DNA from: Bacteroidota bacterium
Lineage (GTDB): Bacteria > Bacteroidota > Bacteroidia > Cytophagales > Cyclobacteriaceae
Length of the DNA: 32,198 nucleotides
Assembly: GCA_027593175.1 (NCBI GenBank)
Contig: JAQCJI010000022.1
Span: 1 to 32,198, forward strand
Direction of reading: 5' to 3'
Part shown: one piece after another, positions 15,577-23,230 of the stretch
How positions within the stretch are numbered: the first letter of the stretch is position 1
Layout of the letters: every line of letters begins with the position of its first letter
Translations under genes and position numbers: made by a program
The notes under the pieces: model-generated
Database searches by the model: none
Told to the model about the DNA's origin: nothing
Seen by the model: only the letters and a program-made list of their open reading frames with translations

Positions 15577-18117
15577 ATGAAAAAATCATTTCTCGGAGTC
15601 ATTTTCGCACTAGTATTAAGTATCTCAGTATTTGGGCAGGAAGACTACTTCTTTCCCGGAGAAAAATTTGATCCCACCATCCCCTCACCCTCTCAATTTC
15701 TTGGCTACCCTATTGGCGATTGGCACAGTCGCTACGATTTGATTGTAAAGTACTTTGAAAAATTAGATCAGATCAGTGAGCTAGCTATACTTCAAACTAT
15801 CGGTTATACCCACGAGCATCGACCCAAGATCATCTTGACCATCACCTCAGCTCAGCACATGGTTAATTTGGAACAGATTCGGCAAAAGCAGTTGCAACTT
15901 GCAGATCCAAGCCAGCCCGTACCTGAGGTAAGTAGTATGCCATCCATCATTCATCAAGGCTATGGAGTTCACGGCAACGAACCTTCCTCCGCTGAAGCTG
16001 CCATGCTTACCGCCTACTGGTTGCTCGCATCCCAATCGGATCTGGCTACCCAACTCCGTGCCAATGCGGTAGTACACATCGACCCAACCATCAACCCAGA
16101 CGGTCGAGATCGGCATAGCGTTTGGGCCAATTCCAATAAAGGCTTTCCCGCTGTAGCAGATCCACTGGACAGAGAGCACAACGAGACCTGGCCTGGAGGC
16201 CGTACCAATCATTATTGGTTTGATCTCAACCGAGATTGGTTGCCATTGGCACATCCAGAATCCAAAGTAAAAGTGGCCTGGTACCACCAGTGGTATCCCA
16301 ACGTGACTACTGATTTCCACGAGATGGGCGTTAACAGCACCTATTTCTTTGAGCCAACGAAGCAATATGGCTCTGAAAACCCGGTGGTTCCTCGTAAAAA
16401 TTACGACGACATCAATCCAAAATTTGCCAAATATTTTGCGAAGTACATGGACAAGATTGGTAGCCTCTACTGGAGTAAAGAGGTATTTGACAATAGCTAT
16501 CCTGGTTATGGATCTACCTACCCAGACATGCATGGAGGTTTGGGTTTGGTATTTGAAACTGCCAGCTCCAGAGGACACATGCAAAGTAGCCAGCGTGGAG
16601 ACATTACCTTTACCTTTACCATCCGCAACCATGTGGTCAACTCGCTAGCCACCATGGATGCTGCTTTGGCCAATCGCGAATACATGCACCGGTACCTTCG
16701 CGAGTTTTTTGAGGGTTCAGTGGCAGAAGGAAGCAAGGATATAGTGAAAAACTACGTGTTTGGAGATGAAGCGGATCCAAGCAGAAACCGACTTTTTCTC
16801 CAGTTCCTTCTCGACCACAAAATCAAGGTTTATGAAAATAATGCGGATATTACCTCTGATGAACAAACCTTCAAAAAAGGATCATCTTGGGTGGTGCCTA
16901 CCAAGCAGCCTCAGTACAGAATGGTACGAACCATGTTTGAATACGTAACCACCTTTGCAGACTCTGTGTTCTACGATGCTTCTGCTTGGACCATGGCTGC
17001 GGCGTACGGTATGCCTTTCTCGGCAGCGCCTGCAGCAAAAGTTGGCACAGAATTAAAAGAAGTAACCCTTCCATCGTATTCCTTTCCACAAGGAGATGCC
17101 TATGCGTACCTGATTGATTGGAGGGATTACTATGCACCCAAACTCCTATTTGAACTTCAAAAAGTAGGGGTACATGTAGAAGCGCTTCACCAAAATTTTT
17201 CCTCACAAACCCAAGATGGAAAAGTGGATTTTGGACGGGGAACCTTGATGATTCCCATGGGCTTTCAATCTCTTCCAAAAGCCGAAGTGATGCAGCAGCT
17301 CAAAACCTTGGCCAAAAAGAATGGACAGAAAATCTATTCGGTACAAACGGGCCTCAACCTGAGTGGTATAGATTTGGGATCCAATAGCGCCTCTACCTTG
17401 CAGCATCCGAAGGTTTTGATGGTGGTGGGAACAGGTATCAATGCCTCCGAGGCAGGCGAAGTCTGGAACCTACTGGACCATCAACTGGGTATGCCTATTA
17501 CCAAAGTAAACCTAGAGCAATTTAGTCGAGTCAACTTGCATGCGTACAACACCCTTATTCTTCCTTCTGGAAGTTATGGGGCAGTTGGTGAAAGCCAAGT
17601 AAATCATTTGAAAGATTGGGTAAGCCGAGGAGGTACAATCATTACCATGAAGTCGGCTTCTCTTTGGCTGAATCAAAAAGGAATTGTCAAGGAAGAACTG
17701 GTTTCCATGGAAGGTGAAAAAGCTCCAACAAAATTGCCTTTTGCCAGTCGCAACGATACCGAAGGAGCTAAAGAGGTAGGTGGAAGTATCTACCTAGCGG
17801 AACTCGACCTAACGCATCCGATTGCCTATGGCTATACACGCAAGACTTTGCCTGTGTACCGCAATACAGACCTATTCATTAAGCCATCGACGGACAAATA
17901 CCTTACTCCCATCCGCTACGCAGCCAATCCATACCTGGGAGGTTACATTTCCAAGGCCAACCTAGAAAGCCTCAAGCAAAGTGCCAGTGTGGTGATTTCT
18001 CCTTCTGGCCAAGGCCGGGTGGTTCACTTCTTCGATAGCCCCAATTTTAGAGGAGCCTGGTACGGTACCAACAAGCTTTTCTTTAATGCGTTGTTCCATG
18101 GCAATGCCATGGATTAA
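15577..18117 (+). CDS. Secreted M14 zinc carboxypeptidase with GATase1-like domain
   Basis: An 846-residue exported metallopeptidase. The signal peptide covers about 1-20 (ending SVFGQ). The M14 domain spans about 45-380, with zinc ligands His132 and Glu135 in GVHGNEPSS and His248 in TDFHEMG. The general-base Glu327 lies in GLVFETASSRGH and the substrate region INPDGRDR at 172-179. From about 605 a second domain, KVLMVVGTGINASEAGEVWNLL through VSRGGTIITM, resembles a class I glutamine amidotransferase-like fold; no catalytic Cys is evident, so it is probably structural or ligand-binding. The C-terminus HFFDSPNFRGAWYG is typical of these large Bacteroidota M14 proteins. It has its own strong terminator and appears monocistronic. 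The natural substrate is unknown. Confidence 0.92.
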   Translation: MKKSFLGVIFALVLSISVFGQEDYFFPGEKFDPTIPSPSQFLGYPIGDWHSRYDLIVKYFEKLDQISELAILQTIGYTHEHRPKIILTITSAQHMVNLEQIRQKQLQLADPSQPVPEVSSMPSIIHQGYGVHGNEPSSAEAAMLTAYWLLASQSDLATQLRANAVVHIDPTINPDGRDRHSVWANSNKGFPAVADPLDREHNETWPGGRTNHYWFDLNRDWLPLAHPESKVKVAWYHQWYPNVTTDFHEMGVNSTYFFEPTKQYGSENPVVPRKNYDDINPKFAKYFAKYMDKIGSLYWSKEVFDNSYPGYGSTYPDMHGGLGLVFETASSRGHMQSSQRGDITFTFTIRNHVVNSLATMDAALANREYMHRYLREFFEGSVAEGSKDIVKNYVFGDEADPSRNRLFLQFLLDHKIKVYENNADITSDEQTFKKGSSWVVPTKQPQYRMVRTMFEYVTTFADSVFYDASAWTMAAAYGMPFSAAPAAKVGTELKEVTLPSYSFPQGDAYAYLIDWRDYYAPKLLFELQKVGVHVEALHQNFSSQTQDGKVDFGRGTLMIPMGFQSLPKAEVMQQLKTLAKKNGQKIYSVQTGLNLSGIDLGSNSASTLQHPKVLMVVGTGINASEAGEVWNLLDHQLGMPITKVNLEQFSRVNLHAYNTLILPSGSYGAVGESQVNHLKDWVSRGGTIITMKSASLWLNQKGIVKEELVSMEGEKAPTKLPFASRNDTEGAKEVGGSIYLAELDLTHPIAYGYTRKTLPVYRNTDLFIKPSTDKYLTPIRYAANPYLGGYISKANLESLKQSASVVISPSGQGRVVHFFDSPNFRGAWYGTNKLFFNALFHGNAMD

Positions 18118-18135
18118 GCGCTAAACTATCTTAAA

Positions 18136-18177
18136 CCAAAAAAGCCGCAAAATCAGGAGATTTTGCGGCTTTTTTTG
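18136..18177. terminator. Strong intrinsic terminator
   Basis: A perfect 16-bp stem (AAAAAGCCGCAAAATC with its complement) around loop AGGA is followed by seven T and preceded by an A-run. It ends the M14 transcript and can also act on leftward transcription leaving the ars genes. Confidence 0.95.
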
Positions 18178-18330
18178 TACACCAAGTATGATCAAATTTT
18201 AAACAGAACAGATAGCTTCATCCGGGTGGCGAATGTTTTTCCTCCCAATCACAGGAGTCCAAGTTCTGAAATTACGACTCCCTGCAAAATCCATGGAGAA
18301 AGGTAGCATGATGGAAATCCAAGCATTTTT

Positions 18331-18954
18331 TTAGCCGCATTCACTTACTTTTTTGAATAGGTAAAAAAGTTCTGCGGCAATTTGTCTAGAACGTTCGGTA
18401 TACATTTTTTCTTCCAGGGGACCATCGTCAAAGGCCTTTGGGTCTTCAAACCGGAGGGGGAAACGCTTTTCCGCTCCAGGAATAAATGGGCAATTTTCGT
18501 CCGCCTCGTCACAGGTCATCACCGCTGCAAAGTCCTTCGTGGCATTCAATGCATCGTCATAAAGCTTTGAAAAGGTCACAATGGGCGCTGAATCTTCACT
18601 GAAAAAAACAAAATAAACCGGATTCTCCCCCTCCTTCTGAACTACCTTGAAACCGTCTCTTTGAATTGCAGCAACAGCCCGAGGATTAAAGGCAGTCACC
18701 TCTACCCCTCCCGAATAGCAAAATGCTTCAATCCCATAAAAGGCAGCAGCTGTTTGTGCCCAAATCTGAGAAAATTGACTTCGGCGGCTATTGTGCATAC
18801 AGATAAAGTTGAGCCGAATTTCTTTTTCATCTGAAATTTTATTTTGAAGATACTGCACCATTTCATCCAAAAGGGCCTTTCGCTCCGAGGTAATCGACGA
18901 AATAGGCAGGGAAGCAATAGTCCGCAGTAAATGACTGTAAAAGGTATTCTTCAT
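18331..18954 (-). CDS. arsC: Arsenate reductase, thioredoxin-coupled (LMW-PTP fold), extended
   Basis: Low-molecular-weight phosphatase-fold protein expected to reduce arsenate to arsenite. The CX5R loop is Cys52-MHNSR-Arg58 in NFICMHNSRRSQ. Two more cysteines, Cys148 and Cys155 in MTCDEADENCPF, are seven residues apart, the spacing of the Cys82/Cys89 pair in staphylococcal thioredoxin-coupled ArsC. This supports reductase activity rather than simple phosphatase activity. At 207 residues it is longer than the usual 130-140 because of a roughly 45-residue N-terminal extension and internal insertions. It is the last gene of the arsR operon, 4 bp after the DUF6428-like gene. No arsenite pump follows. 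Confidence 0.88.
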   Translation of the reverse strand: MKNTFYSHLLRTIASLPISSITSERKALLDEMVQYLQNKISDEKEIRLNFICMHNSRRSQFSQIWAQTAAAFYGIEAFCYSGGVEVTAFNPRAVAAIQRDGFKVVQKEGENPVYFVFFSEDSAPIVTFSKLYDDALNATKDFAAVMTCDEADENCPFIPGAEKRFPLRFEDPKAFDDGPLEEKMYTERSRQIAAELFYLFKKVSECG

Positions 18955-18958
18955 TCGA

Positions 18959-19426
18959 TTAACAGCATCCTAAATTGGGTGTACACACTTGATCCTGCGC
19001 AATGCTCGAGAGCCTAATTTTTGGTTTTCCCATAGGTATACCGCATTTTTCTTTGGCCAGGCAGTCTGTTTGGGTGGAGGTTAACAAAAAATCACCTCCC
19101 GCAAATTCTAGCCCATAGCGGCCAATCGTATCTCCTTGATATTCTACCTCTACTTCTAGATCCTTAAGTTCTAAAAAACGTTCTGCCACAGAGATGATAT
19201 CCAATAATTTGGAAGCACCCAAGCGGTGCTCGTAATCATCTGCTTCCCAAAGTTGAAAACTGACCTTTGACTCTTCGCGAAGGGTTCCTCCACAGTCGAT
19301 GTATCGCTTGGTCACTGCACCTACTTCAGTAACATGAAAATGAGCAGGTACAGCTATTCCTTCCGGTAAAATAAAATTGACCTGATTCAAGTTTTCCAAT
19401 TCAGTTTTGATTTGAGATAATTTCAT
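18959..19426 (-). CDS. DUF6428-like protein of the ars operon
   Basis: A 155-residue soluble protein that I match, from its content and neighbours, to the DUF6428 family found next to arsR and arsC in Bacteroidota. Its function is unknown. Visible features are PAHFHVTEVGAVTKRYIDCGG (27-47), which contains two His and a Cys, a central FQLWEADDYEHRLGASKLLDI region, and a C-terminus with scattered cysteines ending CTPNLGCC. The vicinal Cys pair and nearby Cys/His residues suggest a thiol site for As(III) or another soft metal; this is inference. It lies 37 bp after arsR and 4 bp before arsC, clearly in one operon. Confidence 0.75.
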   Translation of the reverse strand: MKLSQIKTELENLNQVNFILPEGIAVPAHFHVTEVGAVTKRYIDCGGTLREESKVSFQLWEADDYEHRLGASKLLDIISVAERFLELKDLEVEVEYQGDTIGRYGLEFAGGDFLLTSTQTDCLAKEKCGIPMGKPKIRLSSIAQDQVCTPNLGCC

Positions 19427-19463
19427 GAATTTACAGCGAATAAGAGTTTAGCATGGAAAAGGG

Positions 19464-19805
19464 TTAATCACAACACAAATCACCCGTTTTGATCTCAGAA
19501 ATCTGCTCAAAAAAGGCCTGAAAATACTGCTGTACTTCCCGCCAGCGTGGGATATCCAAACAATAATTTACTGAGGCACCATCGATAGTTCCTCGTATCA
19601 AACCCAATTCTTTGAGCTCTTGCAGGTGTTGAGAAATGGTTGATTGAGCCAAGCTCAACTCTTGTACCAAGGTTCCATTGATGCAAGACTGGGAGTTAGC
19701 AAGGTATTGAAGGATAGCTACTCGGGCTGGGTGAGCCAAGGCTCTGGCCAGGTCAGCCAATTCGTTTTGTGAGGGCGTAAATAAAGCAGTTTTAGAACGT
19801 CCCAT
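19464..19805 (-). CDS. arsR: ArsR-family winged-helix repressor
   Basis: A small dimeric metalloregulator (113 residues) that would repress its own operon until it binds metalloid. The winged helix-turn-helix covers about 15-85: LARALAHPARVAILQYL, then the recognition helix in LSLAQSTISQHLQELKELGLI and the wing RGTIDGASVNYCL. The classical ELCVC metal motif is absent from helix 3. Candidate ligands are Cys41, Cys82 and the C-terminal pair Cys111-Cys112 (GDLCCD), which suggests a differently placed sensing site. The ATG at 19805 is directly preceded by a 16-bp palindrome that is the likely operator. It is the first gene of a three-gene operon. Confidence 0.93.
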   Translation of the reverse strand: MGRSKTALFTPSQNELADLARALAHPARVAILQYLANSQSCINGTLVQELSLAQSTISQHLQELKELGLIRGTIDGASVNYCLDIPRWREVQQYFQAFFEQISEIKTGDLCCD

Positions 19806-19810
19806 AATTG

Positions 19811-19826
19811 ATCGTAATATTACGAT
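19811..19826. promoter_or_regulatory. Probable ArsR operator (perfect 16-bp palindrome)
   Basis: ATCGTAATATTACGAT is its own reverse complement and ends five bases before the arsR ATG. This is the position and size expected of an autoregulatory ArsR site covering the promoter or transcription start. Confidence 0.8.
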
Positions 19827-19870
19827 ATAATTGGGGAAAATTTCACATCCTTTTAAAAATTAACTTTAAA

Positions 19871-20704
19871 TTAATTGGATGGGATAGTGATCGTTCGACT
19901 TAAGACAGGATAAACCGCGAAGAATCCGAGCACCTGAGTATCTCCCTTTACAACCCGAATATTGGACTCAGGATTTTGTGGTGGTGGGCTAAAAAGACCT
20001 CCATCGTTAAAAAGTAAGCCCACTAGTTGACTAAGGTAGTCGAAAACATCTTTGTTGAGCCTATACAATTCCAACCGTACTCGAGCATTTTTTTTGAAAG
20101 CATAACCTAACTCAAGCCCTTGTTCAAATACACGCAAGCCAAAAGCATCATCAAATAAAAGGTAATCCTCTGGCTTGTTGTAAGGAATATCATTTTCAAT
20201 AACTCGAATTCGGTAATAGTTATTATTTGGAAAAGGGATCTTCCCATAGACTTTAAGATAGTATCCCTTTTTACGAAAAAGTCGTTCCTCTTCATAGTTC
20301 CAAACAACCGAATCCACTATAGGAGGTTTAAGCATAAGTCCTTCAGATTGAAATACTTGATCCTTCCAACTTACATTCAATTGATAGGTTTCACCTTCAA
20401 TGGCGAGCTCAGAGGGATTAGGGCGATACGAGCGAGTAGAGGTTGAATACTGAAAGGTAATTTTTCTACCGGTAGACAATTCTTTAACAAATACATCGGC
20501 ATCCCGTATCAATTCCTGATCTAGAGAATCGAAGTAATTTTTAGACAAGGAAATTTTCACTTCATTATACGCTTTTTGATCTGTCCAATGTCCTTCAATC
20601 ACTGGAATCCGAGCTTTCTTTTGATCTAAATCTAAGAAAACCTCTTCTTGGCAGGCTCCAAAAAAAATCGCTAAAAGTAGGAAGATTGAATTTTTTTTCA
20701 TCAA
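19871..20704 (-). CDS. DUF4249 family outer-membrane lipoprotein
   Basis: A 277-residue lipoprotein; the lipobox FGAC places the acylated cysteine at about residue 18. It contains the DUF4249 pattern: an N-terminal LDLDQKKARIPVIEGHWTDQ followed by beta-rich sequence with ADVFVKELSTGR, GETYQLNVSW and a C-terminal RVVKGDTQVLGFFAVYPVLS. DUF4249 proteins occur almost only in Bacteroidota, beside TonB-dependent receptors, and are presumed to be surface partners in uptake. The start overlaps the receptor stop by four bases (ATGA), so translation is coupled. The substrate is unknown. Confidence 0.9.
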   Translation of the reverse strand: MMKKNSIFLLLAIFFGACQEEVFLDLDQKKARIPVIEGHWTDQKAYNEVKISLSKNYFDSLDQELIRDADVFVKELSTGRKITFQYSTSTRSYRPNPSELAIEGETYQLNVSWKDQVFQSEGLMLKPPIVDSVVWNYEEERLFRKKGYYLKVYGKIPFPNNNYYRIRVIENDIPYNKPEDYLLFDDAFGLRVFEQGLELGYAFKKNARVRLELYRLNKDVFDYLSQLVGLLFNDGGLFSPPPQNPESNIRVVKGDTQVLGFFAVYPVLSRTITIPSN

Positions 20705-23091
20705 AACTGGAAGTTGTAGGTAAGGGATGGCAGAAACGCAAACAGGTAAGTCATGACAACACCTGGACGAGTAGAAAAGACTTTCCCATCTGAAGGGTTA
20801 AAATTCAATTCATTGTTGTACAAAACTCTAAAATCATAGGAGAATGGATTTTTACGGCCATAGATGTTATATACCCCGAAATTCCAGCTTCCCTTCCATT
20901 TTTTTCCCTGATCGGTATTTTCCCAGGTAACTGTAGCATCTAGCCTATGGTAATCGGGAAACCTATCCTCATTTCTAAAATCCGAATAAAGTGATACGGG
21001 CTGGTTGTCTACTACATAAGAACCGACAGGAAAGGATACTGCCTGCCCCGTTGAATACACGAAAGTAAGCCCTGCAGACCACGAGGAGGAAAATTTATGG
21101 TTTAAGACTAGCGAAATATCATGAGGTCGATCAAAACGAGGATTATAGGGCTTATCTCTACTTATTCCATCAATTTGCCTCCATGCGCGAGACCAGGTAT
21201 AGGCGAGCCATCCAGTCGTTTTTCCTCTATTTTTTCGAAGTAAAAATTCCGCACCATAAGCCCAACCGCGACCACTTAAAAGTTCAGTTTCTACCTCGTC
21301 AGAAAGTAAGATTCGCGCCCCATTCCGTAGGTCGATTACATCTTGCAAGTTTTTATAATAGCCTTCGACGGAAAATTCCCAACGGTTTTCGTTAAAATTA
21401 TGAAATAATCCTAGGGAAACTTGATCGCTTTGAATGGGTCGAATGTATTGACTAGCCAACACCCAACGGTCTATAGGAAGCCCTGCAGAACTGTTGGAAG
21501 CTATTTGTACGTACTGAAAATTCCTATTGTAAGCCAATTTCAACGAAAACTCAGGACGAAGAAGGTAGCGAAATGCTATTCTCGGTTCCAATCCCTGGTA
21601 CCGCTGCATCAGTTGGGATCGCTCATAAAAAAGAGAATCAGAAGGATCCTGATCCGGATTGGGTGCGTTACCATTATATTTGTACACTTTTCCTTCCCCT
21701 AGCTGGGCATAAATTCCTTGGCGAAGACCCAATTCACCGCTAAGCTTATCTGTAAACTCTCGAGTAAGCCCAACAAAAGCATTGCCTAAAACCCCTTGCA
21801 CACCTTGTGTTTGCCGTCTGTTGATTGGATTATTGACAGATGGTTTGAGGTATGTCGGTGCAAAATGATATACTTGACCATGAGCTCCCCAAACTAGCGT
21901 GGTAGTGGAAGAAAGGACTCGGGTCCAGCTGGCCTTAATACCAGATTCCGAAAGGGAATTGGTCCAATCGAAGCCATTTTCCTCGTTATCAAACTTCACT
22001 TGGTAGCTGTACCGCGAATGATAGGATTGCAAATCAAAAAATGAACTATCCGAATTGACACGATTCCAATTGACCGCAGAGACCCAATTTTTCCAGCCCA
22101 AACCAAACTGACCATCTAGCCCTAAATAATCACTTCCTTGGTAGCTGCTTAGCGAAAGTTTGTCTTTCTCAGTCAACGTAAAAGCCGCCTTTCCATTTAA
22201 GTCGTAAAAGTTGAGCTGGTTATTATTTAAATCAGGGTTGGAGGAAAGCTTCAAGAACAAATCTGCGTAGGTGCGTCTACCGCTAATTAAAAAGCTATGT
22301 TTATCCCCGAGCAAGGGACCCTGTAAAGTCATTCGAGAAGAAATAGTACCAATACCCCCTTCCCCTTGGATTCGATCCTTTTCTCCTTCCCTCAAGATAA
22401 CATCAATCAAGGAGGAGGCTCTACTCCCGAAACTTGCAGGCATATTGCCTTTATATAAGTCTACTTTTTTAATTCCATCAGGATTAAAAACGGAAAAAAT
22501 TCCAAAAAAATGGGAGGCATTATAAACGGGAGCGCCATCCACTTGTATTAAATTTTGATCTGACGACCCACCACGAACAAATAGTCCTGTCGTACCCTCA
22601 CCGGCAGATTTCACGCCGGGTAATAGTTGAAGACTTCGTAGGAGATCAACTTCCCCAAACAAGGCAGGAAGTGACTGAAGGGTTTCCATGGACAGGGTAG
22701 ACTTCCCCAATTCCAAATTTTTAACCTGCTCATCCCCTCTTTTTTCTTGAATCAACACTTCCTCCAAAGAAAAATCGACTGCCTTTAAGTAAAATCGCTG
22801 TACTTTTTCTAAATCACGAACTTGAATGGTTCGGGTAGACTTTTCGTAGCCGAGGTAGGAAAGAATAATTTTTGCAGGGAGAGTTATTGCAGGAAGCAAA
22901 AAATTTCCATCCACATCCGTAAGGGTTCCTTGTTGAACTTGTCCCTCCCAATACACATTTGTCCCCACAAGACCCTGAAGATTACCTGCGTCCATTACTT
23001 GACCACGAAAAACGGCTTTTTCTTGTGAAAAAGCGGGATAACCAATTATAAATAAAAGTATAAAAAGTAGTGACTTATGAAAAGACATCAA
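20701..23091 (-). CDS. TonB-dependent receptor with carboxypeptidase-like N-domain
   Basis: A 796-residue outer-membrane transporter. Order of parts: signal peptide (about 1-23, ending PAFSQ); a carboxypeptidase-D-regulatory-like beta domain (about 26-108, GQVMDAGNLQGLVGTNVYW); a plug domain (about 120-230) with GLFVRGGSSDQNLIQVDGAPVYN; and a beta-barrel ending YNFQF with the usual terminal Phe. It is shorter than SusC-type proteins and has no SusD neighbour. Its partner is the DUF4249 lipoprotein encoded downstream with a four-base overlap. There is no Fe- or sugar-linked neighbour from which to name a substrate. A promoter at 23200-23227 would give a roughly 100-base leader containing a small AT-rich hairpin (about 23138-23160). 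Confidence 0.94.
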   Translation of the reverse strand: MMSFHKSLLFILLFIIGYPAFSQEKAVFRGQVMDAGNLQGLVGTNVYWEGQVQQGTLTDVDGNFLLPAITLPAKIILSYLGYEKSTRTIQVRDLEKVQRFYLKAVDFSLEEVLIQEKRGDEQVKNLELGKSTLSMETLQSLPALFGEVDLLRSLQLLPGVKSAGEGTTGLFVRGGSSDQNLIQVDGAPVYNASHFFGIFSVFNPDGIKKVDLYKGNMPASFGSRASSLIDVILREGEKDRIQGEGGIGTISSRMTLQGPLLGDKHSFLISGRRTYADLFLKLSSNPDLNNNQLNFYDLNGKAAFTLTEKDKLSLSSYQGSDYLGLDGQFGLGWKNWVSAVNWNRVNSDSSFFDLQSYHSRYSYQVKFDNEENGFDWTNSLSESGIKASWTRVLSSTTTLVWGAHGQVYHFAPTYLKPSVNNPINRRQTQGVQGVLGNAFVGLTREFTDKLSGELGLRQGIYAQLGEGKVYKYNGNAPNPDQDPSDSLFYERSQLMQRYQGLEPRIAFRYLLRPEFSLKLAYNRNFQYVQIASNSSAGLPIDRWVLASQYIRPIQSDQVSLGLFHNFNENRWEFSVEGYYKNLQDVIDLRNGARILLSDEVETELLSGRGWAYGAEFLLRKNRGKTTGWLAYTWSRAWRQIDGISRDKPYNPRFDRPHDISLVLNHKFSSSWSAGLTFVYSTGQAVSFPVGSYVVDNQPVSLYSDFRNEDRFPDYHRLDATVTWENTDQGKKWKGSWNFGVYNIYGRKNPFSYDFRVLYNNELNFNPSDGKVFSTRPGVVMTYLFAFLPSLTYNFQF

Positions 23092-23182
23092 TGAGTTGGT
23101 TCTTGAAGTTCTTTAACCGAACGAGTGTAAGAAATTAATGTTTGTTAATTCTGTTATTTCTTTTTGAAATGCAAAGCCCTCG

Positions 23183-23213
23183 TTGCCAATTTTCGCTTTC
23201 AAAGTTAGCTTTA
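23183..23213 (+). promoter_or_regulatory. Promoter of the Bat-like operon
   Basis: TTG (23183-23185), a 20-base spacer, then TAGCTTTA (23206-23213), one base off TAnnTTTG. The predicted start is near 23220, about ten bases before the VWA gene's ATG. Confidence 0.5.
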
Positions 23214-23227
23214 TTTCCTAATTTCAA
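23200..23227 (-). promoter_or_regulatory. Promoter of the TonB receptor/DUF4249 operon
   Basis: On the minus strand TTG (23227-23225), a 17-base spacer and TAACTTTG (23207-23200) give an exact TAnnTTTG match. The predicted start near 23195 leaves about a 100-base 5' leader. Its -7 element overlaps that of the divergent promoter by two bases. Confidence 0.6.
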
Positions 23228-23230
23228 GCC

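Noticed and set aside
15847-16632. Long leftward frame of 261 codons inside the M14 gene
   Set aside because: It is antisense to the best-conserved part of the peptidase, including the zinc ligands, and its composition is that of a shadow frame.
16898-17278. Leftward frame of 126 codons inside the M14 gene
   Set aside because: Antisense shadow with no domain-like sequence, promoter or neighbour.
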